A stretch of 64,000 nucleotides of DNA, taken from NCBI GenBank assembly GCA_024742275.1, contig JANSYS010000001.1, positions 310,001 through 374,000 of the forward strand, written 5' to 3'. The number at the start of each line of letters is the position of its first letter. The first letter of the stretch is position 1. Of the stretch, positions 43,557 to 52,487 are shown one piece after another. The notes below the pieces were generated by a model. It searched no databases. It was not told the origin of the DNA and was given only the letters and a program-made list of their open reading frames with translations. A program made the position numbers and the translations under genes. This DNA comes from Alphaproteobacteria bacterium. Lineage in GTDB: Bacteria; Pseudomonadota; Alphaproteobacteria; Thalassobaculales; Thalassobaculaceae.

Positions 43557-44350
43557 GCCAAACCCTCGAATGCCGCCAGATCACCGATCACCGCGGCGAG
43601 ACGGACAGCCATCGCGTCGATGATGCGGTCGCCGAGTTCGGCTGACGCGGCCGCAGCATTGCCGGTGACGCCGGAGGAATTGAGATCCTGCGCCATCCAC
43701 CCCAGACCCGTTGCACCCTCGCCCTCAAGGGCGGCAAACCCCGCCTCCCACGTCTCGGCGGAGTTGCCGAAATCGGCGAGCGCTTCCCGACGCACCAGAT
43801 CCGGAGCGACGGCCAGCATCATCGACGTTTCCAACATCCCGCCATGCAGGCCGTAGCGCGCCTCGCGGGCACCCAGATCCACCGCATCGCCCAACAGGCG
43901 AAAGGTCGTCGCCCGGACCACCGTCATCGCGTTTTCTACTCTCAGCCGCGTCGCCACCACGTTGACGAGGCCGGTCTGGCCGCCATGGCCGTTGAGGATG
44001 ACCAGCTTGGACACGCCCGCGCGTGCCGCAGAGGCGCCGATGGCACTCCAAGCCGCGATCACCGTTTCAGCGTCGAGCGACAGGGTTCCGGGAAACGCCG
44101 TGTGCTCGGGGCTCAGGCCGACGCGCTGGGTCGGTAGCCGCAGCACAGACGCGCCGGGCACCCCTTTCGCCCGCGCGGCGGCCACCACAGCATCGGTGAG
44201 GATCGCGTCGGTCCCGAGCGGCAGATGCGGGCCGTGCTGCTCGACAGCGGCCACCGGCAGCAGAGCGACCGCATGTGTCGGCACGCCGCCGCTCAAGTCG
44301 GTCGTGGTCAAGTGTTCCCAGTCGATCCAGGCGGGTGATTGATGCGTCAT
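43553..44350 (-). CDS. Creatininase-family amidohydrolase
   Basis: A 265-residue protein starting at ATG 44350. Metal-site motifs are VEQHGPHLPLGTD near residue 38, HTAFPGTLS, NGHGGQ near residue 125, and HGGMLETS. The superfamily includes creatinine amidohydrolase, the mycofactocin protein MftE and the archaeal formamidopyrimidine deformylase ArfB. Coupling to a RibD-C reductase makes a pyrimidine-formamide substrate more likely than creatinine, but this is inference. Confidence 0.85.
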   Translation of the reverse strand: MTHQSPAWIDWEHLTTTDLSGGVPTHAVALLPVAAVEQHGPHLPLGTDAILTDAVVAAARAKGVPGASVLRLPTQRVGLSPEHTAFPGTLSLDAETVIAAWSAIGASAARAGVSKLVILNGHGGQTGLVNVVATRLRVENAMTVVRATTFRLLGDAVDLGAREARYGLHGGMLETSMMLAVAPDLVRREALADFGNSAETWEAGFAALEGEGATGLGWMAQDLNSSGVTGNAAAASAELGDRIIDAMAVRLAAVIGDLAAFEGLA

Positions 44351-44394
44351 GGGCGGGAGCGAACGCGACCTTCCCCGTTTCGTCAACTCCGCGC

Positions 44395-46296
44395 TTAGCT
44401 CTCAGGCCGCATCGGTACCGGAATTCGGTTCGACAGCATCAGAGCGACCGGACCACCGGCGGCCAGCACGCCGACGATATCTTCACGGTCCGCCGGCGCC
44501 TGGGCGGCGGCGACCTCCGGAGGGATGTCGAACTCTTCCGGTACGGCGCAGAGTCGCCGACGCAGCAGCGCCCGGCCGAGCCCCGGCGCAGCAGATATCA
44601 CCGCGAACGGGACCGCGAGCAGCCAGGCCAGAACGATCGGCGCCGCCCAGGGCAGCATCGACGGGGCGAAGACCGCCAGCACGCCCGCGAACGCCCCCCC
44701 GACCAGAGTCTGCGGCCAGAGCGTCGACAGCGCGTGGCCCCACCGCACCTCGCGCGGATCGCGCATCTGTGCGTTCCAGGTGATACGTTTGCCGCAGAAC
44801 AGGCCGGCGATGAAGATGGTCTGGGCAACCGCCACCACCGGCGCCACGAGCATACCGAACACAAGCTCGAGCAAGGCTCCTGCCGTCATCCGGACCCCAC
44901 CGCCGTAGCGACGTCGCTTGGCTGCGGAGAGCATGATATCGACCACGCCCATGATCTTCGGGGCGAACGTCACCGCCATCATCGTGGCGAAGAGCGCCAC
45001 GCCTTCGTTCCATTGCACCGCCGACCAGAGAGCGTCGGAGAACGCGAGGTCGCTTTGCGGGGCGATACCACCGGCGAAAAGCCGGGTCATGCTGAGAGCG
45101 ATGAAACCGAGCCACATGGGCGCCGACAGATACATCAGGATCGCCAGCGCGAGTTGCACCCGGCCCAGCGGACGCCAGATCGGCCAGCCGATCAGTTTGA
45201 AATACTGCAGATTGCCCTGACACCAGCGCAGATCGCGCTTGATGAAGTCCAGCAGGCTCGGCGGATTCTCCTCGTAGGATCCGCCCTCGATCGGCAGAAC
45301 CCGAACCTCGTAGCCGGCCGCTCGCATCAGTGCCGCCTCGACCTGATCGTGGCTGAGGATCTCACCGCCCAGCGGCGCGGCACCCGGCAGACGCGGCAAC
45401 CGGCAATGAGCGCGGAACGCCGACATCCTTAGGATCGCATTGTGACCCCAATATGGGCCGCTCTCGCCTTGCCACCAGGCGCTGCCTGTCGTGTAGGCGC
45501 GCATGCCGTGGCGCATCCCAAACTGGAAGACCCGGGCAAAGGCGCTTGAGGACGGCAGGCCGACCGCCAGGGTCTGAAGGATGCCTAGCCGCGGATTTCG
45601 CTGCATAAGCCGGACCAGTCGGAGGATCGCTTCCCCGGACATCAGGCTGTCCGCGTCAAGGACGATCATGTTCTCGAAACGGTCGCCGTGGCTGTCGCAG
45701 AAGTCCTCGATATTCCCGACCTTCTGTCGCGTGTTCAGAACGCGGCGGCGATAGTGAATGCGGTCGGGAGCCGCCGAGACGGCCCGCCAGGCGGCGAAGC
45801 GGCGCTCTTCTTCGGCGGCGATCTCCGGATCGGTGCTGTCGGAAAGCAGAAATATCTCGAAGTGAGAGCCCTGCCCGGTCGACGCCAGCGAGCTTTCGAC
45901 GACCCGCAGATGGCGGAACACGCGCTGCGGGTCCTCGTTGTAGACCGGCATGACGATCGCGGTCGCGGCCGTGACGGGTGAGCGATCGTCCTCCAGACCA
46001 TCGAGCGGCAAGACCTCCGACAGCCAGTCCCGCCGAAGGTTGATCAGGCCGACGCCGATAACGGCATTCCAAAGACCGATGATCACCCAGGGGAGCGTAC
46101 CGGCGTAGAGCGCAAGCATCAGCACGTCCAGCGGGTCGATGCCGTCGCTCCCGAGCAGCCGCGTCATCCAACCCAGCAGCCCGACACAGGTCACCGCGAC
46201 CAGGCCGAGGAATATCAATCGGCGACGACGCATCACATGCGTTTGCCGCGCCGCCGGATGCTGCGCTCCGGCAGCACCGAAATCGCTGACAGTCAT
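44395..46296 (-). CDS. opgH: Osmoregulated periplasmic glucan glucosyltransferase OpgH/MdoH
   Basis: This 633-residue membrane glycosyltransferase of family GT2 has two N-terminal helices, a cytoplasmic catalytic domain with MPVYNEDP, the DADSLM metal motif and the acceptor motif RDLRWCQGNLQ, and several C-terminal helices. It makes the beta-glucan backbone from UDP-glucose and exports it. It diverges from opgC, which supports the assignment. Confidence 0.93.
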   Translation of the reverse strand: MTVSDFGAAGAQHPAARQTHVMRRRRLIFLGLVAVTCVGLLGWMTRLLGSDGIDPLDVLMLALYAGTLPWVIIGLWNAVIGVGLINLRRDWLSEVLPLDGLEDDRSPVTAATAIVMPVYNEDPQRVFRHLRVVESSLASTGQGSHFEIFLLSDSTDPEIAAEEERRFAAWRAVSAAPDRIHYRRRVLNTRQKVGNIEDFCDSHGDRFENMIVLDADSLMSGEAILRLVRLMQRNPRLGILQTLAVGLPSSSAFARVFQFGMRHGMRAYTTGSAWWQGESGPYWGHNAILRMSAFRAHCRLPRLPGAAPLGGEILSHDQVEAALMRAAGYEVRVLPIEGGSYEENPPSLLDFIKRDLRWCQGNLQYFKLIGWPIWRPLGRVQLALAILMYLSAPMWLGFIALSMTRLFAGGIAPQSDLAFSDALWSAVQWNEGVALFATMMAVTFAPKIMGVVDIMLSAAKRRRYGGGVRMTAGALLELVFGMLVAPVVAVAQTIFIAGLFCGKRITWNAQMRDPREVRWGHALSTLWPQTLVGGAFAGVLAVFAPSMLPWAAPIVLAWLLAVPFAVISAAPGLGRALLRRRLCAVPEEFDIPPEVAAAQAPADREDIVGVLAAGGPVALMLSNRIPVPMRPES

Positions 46297-46591
46297 GAAC
46301 CCCTTCCGACGACGATGCAGGCCGCGCGGCTACGCGCCAGCCGGCGTGTCGGCCCAGCGCCGACGATCGACAATATGGATGCGGTCGACGCCGCCTTCCA
46401 GCGGATCGGCAAACAGATGACCGAAACGTGAGAACGGGTGAGTCCGGGCGTTCACGAACCCGTGCTCCAGGCCTTACGGGGACTTGATTGGTCTTGAAGG
46501 CCAACCTGCCATATGTATCGGGGAGCCGGTCGTTTCGCACCCGTCGGGCGGCTCGGGAAGCAGCACCCCATCTTCCGTCGAGGAAGCAGAA

Positions 46592-47812
46592 ATGAGCGTA
46601 ACCGGCCGCGCACCGCGCGACCCACGACTGGACTTCTTCCGAGGCATCGCGATGTTGATCATCTTCGTCGCGCATGTCCCGGGCAACCTATGGGCAAACT
46701 ACATTCCCGCGCGGTTCGGGTGGTCGGACGCGACGGAGATGTTCGTGTTCTGCTCAGGGTTCGCCGCCGCGCTCGCCTTCGGCTCGACGTTCACCAAAGC
46801 CAACTTCGCGTACGGCACACTGAGGATCGGCTATCGCGTCTGGCAAATCTATGCCGCACACATTGCCATGTTCATCTTCATCGCCGCGCTGGTCTATGCC
46901 GCGACATCGGTCTTCGGGGAGACCAGAAGCTACGTCGATCAGCTGAACCTGAGTTGGTTCTTCGACAATCCGGGCCAGGGCCTCATCGGGCTGTTCACGC
47001 TGACTTACGTCCCGAACTATTTCGATATCCTGCCGATGTATATCGGGGCGCTCATCCTGGTGCCGGCGGTCATGGCCATGGCGCGTCTCCATCCCACGGC
47101 CGCGCTGGCCTTCATCGCCTGTGTCTACGCAAGCGTCTATGCCTTCGGGCTGAAGTTGCCGGCGCACCCAGAGAACACCGAGATCCGCTGGTTCTTCAAC
47201 CCGCTGGCCTGGCAGCTTCTTTTCTTCACCGGTTTCGCGTTCGCCATGGGCTGGTTGCCGGCACCCCGAATATCCCGCCCCTGGGTGATCACCGCCGCCA
47301 TCTTCGTGATCGCGTGCATTCCTGCCGCGAATTGGGGTTTCGCCCAGGACGTGCCGTTTCTCCGGTGGGTACGGGAGGTCATCTGGGGCATTCAGGACAA
47401 GACCGATTTCGGCCTGCTGCGCTACATTCATTTCCTGGCCCTGGCGTATCTGGCGCTGGCCGTCGTCAATCCGCGTCTGGAGGCGCTGCGGTCCGACTGG
47501 GCGAAACCGATCGTGACCGTCGGGCAGAACTCGCTGGCCGTCTTCCTGCTGGGTATGGGGCTGTCCCGGGTCGCGGGGATCGCCTTGGATCAAATCGGTC
47601 GCTCGACGATGACCTTCGCCGTGGTGAACATCGCCGGGCTGACCATCATGATAGGGTTCGCGTATTGGTGCACGCTGCTGAAGAGACAACCCTGGCGACA
47701 CCTGGCCGCCGCGCACGACGCCCGCAATCGGCTCGCACCGGCAGTCCGCCATCCAGGCGCCGATCGCGCCCGCGATGGCGCGGGCTCCGCGCATCCGGCC
47801 CCGGCGGAATAG
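46592..47812 (+). CDS. opgC: OpgC-type glucan succinyltransferase/acyltransferase
   Basis: From ATG 46592, behind GAGGAAG, the 406-residue protein has about ten transmembrane helices and the OpgC N-terminus RDPRLDFFRGIAMLIIFVAH with the following GWSDATEMFVFCSGF segment. OpgC adds succinyl groups to osmoregulated periplasmic glucans, giving them charge. Its 3' end overlaps the next gene. Confidence 0.92.
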   Translation: MSVTGRAPRDPRLDFFRGIAMLIIFVAHVPGNLWANYIPARFGWSDATEMFVFCSGFAAALAFGSTFTKANFAYGTLRIGYRVWQIYAAHIAMFIFIAALVYAATSVFGETRSYVDQLNLSWFFDNPGQGLIGLFTLTYVPNYFDILPMYIGALILVPAVMAMARLHPTAALAFIACVYASVYAFGLKLPAHPENTEIRWFFNPLAWQLLFFTGFAFAMGWLPAPRISRPWVITAAIFVIACIPAANWGFAQDVPFLRWVREVIWGIQDKTDFGLLRYIHFLALAYLALAVVNPRLEALRSDWAKPIVTVGQNSLAVFLLGMGLSRVAGIALDQIGRSTMTFAVVNIAGLTIMIGFAYWCTLLKRQPWRHLAAAHDARNRLAPAVRHPGADRARDGAGSAHPAPAE

Positions 47813-48663
47813 CCGCCGTCATCCTTGCATTCGGGCTGCTGCTCGCAGGGGCACCGGCTCTGGCCGGAAAGGTCGAGACCCGATCCATAGAGAGCCCGGT
47901 CCTCGGTCACCCGATCGATGTCCAGGTCTACGTCCCGACGACCACGGGGGCCGCTCCCCTCCCCGTGCTGTATCTGCTGCACGGCTTCGGCGGCGGTGCC
48001 GTAGACAGGGTCGGTGCGGGAGACGCGGCGGCGACCGCGCAGACGGTCTTTGCGGATCCAGACGCCGTGCCGATGCTGCTGGTGATGCCGGGGGTCGGCA
48101 ATTCCTGGTATGTGAACTCCGCAAAGTTCGGTGCCTGGGAGCAGGCACTGATCGACGATCTGATCCCCACCGTCGAATCCCTCTTCCCCGCGCGGCGCGA
48201 CCGTGACCAGCGTTTCGTGGCCGGTCTGTCGATGGGTGGATACGGTGCGCTGCGCCTTGCGCTGCATTATCCGCGACTGTTCAGCGCTGCCGCCGCGTTC
48301 AGCCCCGCCATCTTCGAAGACGTCACCTCGGCGGACGACTTTCCCGCGTTCCAACTCCGCTTTTTCGCAGGCGCCTTCGGCGAGCCGTTCGAACCGGCCC
48401 TGTTCAACACGGCGAACGTCTTCTCGCCACTTTCCTCCATCCCCTCGGATCTGGAGATGGATTTCTATGTCATGACCGGAGACCACGACGGTCTCGGGCT
48501 TTGGGACGGCGCTCTCAAATTCTTCCGGGCGGCGCGGGCAGCCGATCATCGCGTCGAGTTGCGGGTTCACGACGGAGATCACGAATGGCGGCTCTGGCGC
48601 AACGAGTTGGCACCGGCGCTCCGCTGGTTCGGGAGCGTGTCGCGAAAGGCGGATGGACGCTGA
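47668..48663 (+). CDS. Exported alpha/beta-hydrolase esterase (EstA/esterase D-like), start uncertain
   Basis: The protein is clearly coding from about 47812: a signal-like segment AAVILAFGLLLAGAPALAG, an oxyanion-region LLHGFGGG, nucleophile elbow GLSMGGYG and a late catalytic HEWRLWR histidine. No ATG, GTG or TTG lies in frame at the expected position; GTG 47668 is the nearest usual start and would overlap opgC by 145 bases with a long basic leader. A non-standard ATA at 47809, overlapping the opgC TAG, is another option. Coupling to opgC suggests action on acylated envelope glucans, which is inference. Confidence 0.75.
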   Translation: MHAAEETTLATPGRRARRPQSARTGSPPSRRRSRPRWRGLRASGPGGIAAVILAFGLLLAGAPALAGKVETRSIESPVLGHPIDVQVYVPTTTGAAPLPVLYLLHGFGGGAVDRVGAGDAAATAQTVFADPDAVPMLLVMPGVGNSWYVNSAKFGAWEQALIDDLIPTVESLFPARRDRDQRFVAGLSMGGYGALRLALHYPRLFSAAAAFSPAIFEDVTSADDFPAFQLRFFAGAFGEPFEPALFNTANVFSPLSSIPSDLEMDFYVMTGDHDGLGLWDGALKFFRAARAADHRVELRVHDGDHEWRLWRNELAPALRWFGSVSRKADGR

Positions 48664-48666
48664 CGG

Positions 48667-48828
48667 TCAGTGCGGTAGGCCGAGATCCAGTTCCTCCGCG
48701 TCCGCCAGGGACCAGTCATCGCCGATCGCGTCGATCAGTTCGTCCATGTCTGCCGTCAGGATGGCGGCCTCGGCCGCATCCGTCGGGATCAGGCCGTAGT
48801 CATCGGAAAACCTCGGAACATGTCGCAT
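48667..48828 (-). CDS. Small acidic protein of unknown function
   Basis: A 53-residue frame starting at ATG 48828 with GGAGG at good spacing upstream. The product is acidic (many Asp and Glu) and helical, with no signal or membrane segment. I recognise no family. It is convergent with the esterase gene, ending 3 bases away. Confidence 0.5.
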   Translation of the reverse strand: MRHVPRFSDDYGLIPTDAAEAAILTADMDELIDAIGDDWSLADAEELDLGLPH

Positions 48829-49113
48829 CGCTCTGTCCTCCAGTGAATGGAGCTTCCGCTCCCGGCTCAGACCAAGCAAACACTGTGCCAACCGATCGCA
48901 CGGCGCGACTCTCCGGGCGCTCAGATTCGCGGGGCGGGAAGCCGCCGCCCCGAATACCGACGGTTCTCGAAGGATATCGGCCTCTGTTCGCCCGTAAGAG
49001 TTCCGTCCAGGTCATGGGTTGACGGACACGGGCCTTAGCAATCCACTCTTGCGCAGGCATCGCAGGCTGCAAGAGGCAGCATGAGAGCCGGAAGCCGTCT
49101 CCGGAGGGAAACG

Positions 49114-50148
49114 ATGCGATCCAGCACCATGATCCAGATCGTCGGTTGCCACGCCGAGGGAGAAGTCGGCGACGTGATCGTCGGCGGGGTCGCCCCGCCT
49201 CCAGGCGATACCCTCTGGGAGCAGTCCCGCTTCATCGCGACGGATGAGACGCTTCGAAACCTTGTGCTGAACGAGCCCCGAGGCGGCGTTTTCCGCCACA
49301 TCAACCTGCTGGTTCCGCCGAGACATCCGGACGCCGCCATGGGCTTCATCATCATGGAGCCTGCCGATACGCCGCCCATGTCCGGCTCGAACAGCCTGTG
49401 CGTCGCGACCGTATTGCTGGAGACCGGAATTCTGCCGATAACCGGCGCGCAGACCCGGATCGTCCTGGAGGCTCCCGGCGGCTTGGTGGAGGCTACCGCC
49501 AGATGCCGCGACGGCAAGGTCGAACGGGTTCGAACCCGCAACCTGCCGTCCTTCGCCGATCGGCTTGATGCGACCCTGGAAGTCGAGGGGCTGGGCACGC
49601 TCACCGTCGACACCGCTTTCGGAGGCGACAGCTTCGTCATCGTCTCCGCCGACACGCTTGGATTTGCTTTGACCCCCGACGAGGCCCGCGACATCGCAGG
49701 CATCGGCACCCGGATCACCGCCGCCGCTAACGAGCAGCTCGGCTTCTCCCATCCGACCCTACCCGGTTGGCGGCATATCTCATTTTGCCAGGTCGCTGCC
49801 CCGGTCCAAGCCGACGGAGACGGACTGCTGAGCCGCAACGCCGTTGCGATCCGGCCGGGAAAAATCGACCGTTCACCCTGCGGCACTGGTTGTTCGGCGC
49901 GCATGGCGGTCCTGCACGCCAGAGGCCTGCTGGCGATCGGTCAGCGTTTCACGGGCGTCTCACTCATCGACAGTCGCTTCGACTGCCGGATCGAGTCGGT
50001 GGAGCGGCGCGACGGGCGGGACTGGATCACCCCATCCCTGGAAGGCCGGGCCTGGATCACCGACACCCGGCAGATCCTGGTCGACCCGAGCGACCCCTGG
50101 CCCGGGGGCTACCGGCTGAGCGACACGTGGCCAGGGGCACAGGCTTGA
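49114..50148 (+). CDS. Proline racemase-superfamily enzyme (hydroxyproline epimerase-like, Ser/Cys type)
   Basis: The 344-residue protein starts at ATG 49114 behind GGAGGG. The two catalytic positions read MSGSNS (Ser in place of the first Cys) and [10 protein letters not shown] (second Cys kept). The superfamily includes proline racemase, 4-hydroxyproline 2-epimerase and trans-3-hydroxyproline dehydratase; Ser/Cys variants are a recognised subgroup. No other hydroxyproline degradation gene is adjacent, so the substrate is not settled. Confidence 0.85.
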   Translation: MRSSTMIQIVGCHAEGEVGDVIVGGVAPPPGDTLWEQSRFIATDETLRNLVLNEPRGGVFRHINLLVPPRHPDAAMGFIIMEPADTPPMSGSNSLCVATVLLETGILPITGAQTRIVLEAPGGLVEATARCRDGKVERVRTRNLPSFADRLDATLEVEGLGTLTVDTAFGGDSFVIVSADTLGFALTPDEARDIAGIGTRITAAANEQLGFSHPTLPGWRHISFCQVAAPVQADGDGLLSRNAVAIRPGKIDRSPCGTGCSARMAVLHARGLLAIGQRFTGVSLIDSRFDCRIESVERRDGRDWITPSLEGRAWITDTRQILVDPSDPWPGGYRLSDTWPGAQA

Positions 50149-50273
50149 CGCCACCGGATCAATGGCCAAATTCCAAGGCATAGACCGCCGGTATCAATCA
50201 TTCCCCCTGCGTTCGACTTCACCGTGTGCTCGGTTCCGGGCACTGTCTGATGATATTTTGAGAAGACCTCGCC

Positions 50274-52481
50274 ATGACACAGTCGCACGACGCCGCATCC
50301 TCATTCGAAAGCGTCATGGTCGAGGATAAGTCCTGCTCGACCATCGTGCGCGCCGACCGAGCTGCGCTGATGGTCGACGGCATGGAGTATTTCGCGGCAC
50401 TGCGGAGTGCCATGCTGCAGGCAAAGCGAACGATCGTGCTGGTCGGATGGGACCTGGACAGCCAGGTCGATCTCGCGCCGCAGTTGCATGACGGTTCCGG
50501 CGTCGATGCCGACGGCGTTCCGACGCAGCTAAAGGCACTGCTCGAATACCTGATCGAAAGAACGCCCGAACTCGAGGTGCGCCTCCTGCTTTGGGATTTC
50601 ACCCCCCTTTTCGTGCGGGAACGCGAGCCGCTCCCGGTCGTCAACCTTGAGCTGACCACCTCGTCGCGGGTGCAGTTGCAACTCGACGACGCCCTGCCGT
50701 TCGGCGCCTGCCACCATCAGAAATTCGCCGTGGTCGACGACGCCATCGGCTTCTGCGGCGGATTGGACGTCACCCGGGAACGCTGGGACACGAGCGAGCA
50801 CACCCCGCACGATCCTCGCCGGATCTCGCCGAAAGGCGGCCTCTACGCACCGTTCCACGACACACACATGGCCGTGACCGGCCCGGCGGCGCGGGCGCTT
50901 GGGGATCTGGCCCGCAAGCGCTGGCAGGCCGTCTGTCCGGACAGCATTCCCGAGGTCGAGGCGGTGGACTCGATCTGGCCCGAAGACCTGGAGCCGCAGT
51001 TCACCGATATCGACGTCGGGTTGTCCCTGACCGAGCCGTCCCTCAACGGCAAGCCCGCTCTCCGACAGATCGAAACCCTCTACGCCAGAGCGATCCGCAA
51101 GGCCGAGCGCCTCGTCTTCATCGAGAACCAGTTCCTGACCGCTCCGGTCGTCGCCAAGGCGCTGACCGAGAGACTTCAGGAACAACCGGAACTCGAAGCC
51201 GTGATCATCACCCCCGCGGTCCAGGAAACCTGGCTCGAGACAAAGTCGATGGGCGGCGGCAGGCGGATGTTCCGGGCCCAGCTCGAGGAGGCGGGCGTGA
51301 CGGATCGCGTCACGCTGGTCGCCCCGGAAACCCGCGCGGCCGACGGATCCAAGGCGTCGGTGATGGTGCATTCCAAGCTGATGATCGTCGACGACAGCTT
51401 CCTGACGGTCGGCTCGGCGAAGCTGAACCGCCGCTCGATGCGGTTCGATACAGAAGCCAATCTGGCGCTGGTCGGCGATACCGACGACCGCCGCCGGACG
51501 ATCGCCGGCCTGCGACATCGCCTGCTCGGGGAGCACCTCGGCCTGACGCCAGAAGAATTTGTCGAGCGTACAGAGGCGAGCGGCAGCGTGGGCGCGCTGG
51601 TGCGCGAAACAGCCGAGGAATACAGATCCGGCTCCGGCGAGGGCCGCGGCCTGCTGCCGATCCAGGAACCGGCCTCCTTCACGCTCGACCCGGCGACCAG
51701 CGTCCTCCTGGACCTGGCGGACCCGGATCGCCAATTGAAGGACGGGGTGCTCGGCTTTCTGTCGATGGACTCGGTTCCGTCTTTCCGCCCGCGCCTGCAG
51801 AAGCTGGTGCTCGCCATCACGATTCTCTGCCTGATCGGTCTCGGCGCGGTCTGGACCACGACGCCGCTCGCGGAGTTCGCCAATGTCGACCGCCTGGGGC
51901 CGCTTTTCGAAAGACTGACGGGGAGTGCGTGGACGCCGCTGCTGGTCGCCGCGGTCTATACCGTCGCCAGCCTGACCATGTTCCTAATCACCGTGCTTCT
52001 GGTCCTGACCGCGGTCACCTTCGAACCTGTAGTCGCGGTCCTTTACTCGATCCTGGGAACGACGTTGGGCGCCGTTCTGACCTACGGGATTGGACGCTGG
52101 GGCGGGCGCGATCTGGTCCACCGACTGATGGGCCATCGCCTGAAGGCCCTGTCAGGCAAGGTCGGCCAACAGGGAATCGTGGCGGTTCTCACTTTGCGGA
52201 TCACCCCGATCGCGCCCTTCACTCTGATCAACGTGCTCGCCGGTGCGACCCACATCAAACCCTGGGATTTCGTGATCGGGACGGCTCTCGGTCTTCTGCC
52301 GAGCGTGATCGCGCTGACCGCCGTCGGCGAGAGCATCTGGCAGCTGTTTTCCGACCCGACGTTGACCCGAGTGGCGATCCTCGTCGGCGTGCTGCTGGGA
52401 TGGCTCGGCCTCAGCATTCTGCTCCAACGCGTGGTCAACATGCTCAGTTCCGACGACGATGACGATGAGAACGACGACTGA
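50274..52481 (+). CDS. Phospholipase D-family protein fused to a VTT (DedA-like) membrane domain
   Basis: The 735-residue protein has two HKD half-sites: H148-x-K150 in HHQKFAVVDD and H366-x-K368 in HSKLMIVDD, forming one phospholipase D active site. The C-terminal third has several transmembrane helices and a VTT domain (GAVLTYGIGRWGGRDLV, LTLRITPIAPFTLINVLAG). The tail is a run of Asp/Glu. It probably acts on membrane phospholipids, like cardiolipin synthases. The next gene, 6 bases on, encodes an EEP nuclease-fold protein, as in the E. coli ybhP-clsB pair. Confidence 0.88.
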   Translation: MTQSHDAASSFESVMVEDKSCSTIVRADRAALMVDGMEYFAALRSAMLQAKRTIVLVGWDLDSQVDLAPQLHDGSGVDADGVPTQLKALLEYLIERTPELEVRLLLWDFTPLFVREREPLPVVNLELTTSSRVQLQLDDALPFGACHHQKFAVVDDAIGFCGGLDVTRERWDTSEHTPHDPRRISPKGGLYAPFHDTHMAVTGPAARALGDLARKRWQAVCPDSIPEVEAVDSIWPEDLEPQFTDIDVGLSLTEPSLNGKPALRQIETLYARAIRKAERLVFIENQFLTAPVVAKALTERLQEQPELEAVIITPAVQETWLETKSMGGGRRMFRAQLEEAGVTDRVTLVAPETRAADGSKASVMVHSKLMIVDDSFLTVGSAKLNRRSMRFDTEANLALVGDTDDRRRTIAGLRHRLLGEHLGLTPEEFVERTEASGSVGALVRETAEEYRSGSGEGRGLLPIQEPASFTLDPATSVLLDLADPDRQLKDGVLGFLSMDSVPSFRPRLQKLVLAITILCLIGLGAVWTTTPLAEFANVDRLGPLFERLTGSAWTPLLVAAVYTVASLTMFLITVLLVLTAVTFEPVVAVLYSILGTTLGAVLTYGIGRWGGRDLVHRLMGHRLKALSGKVGQQGIVAVLTLRITPIAPFTLINVLAGATHIKPWDFVIGTALGLLPSVIALTAVGESIWQLFSDPTLTRVAILVGVLLGWLGLSILLQRVVNMLSSDDDDDENDD

Positions 52482-52487
52482 CGCCCG

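Noticed and set aside
46513-47664. Upstream extension of the esterase frame through opgC
   Set aside because: The sequence is a shadow of opgC without family similarity; only the part after about 47668 can belong to the esterase.
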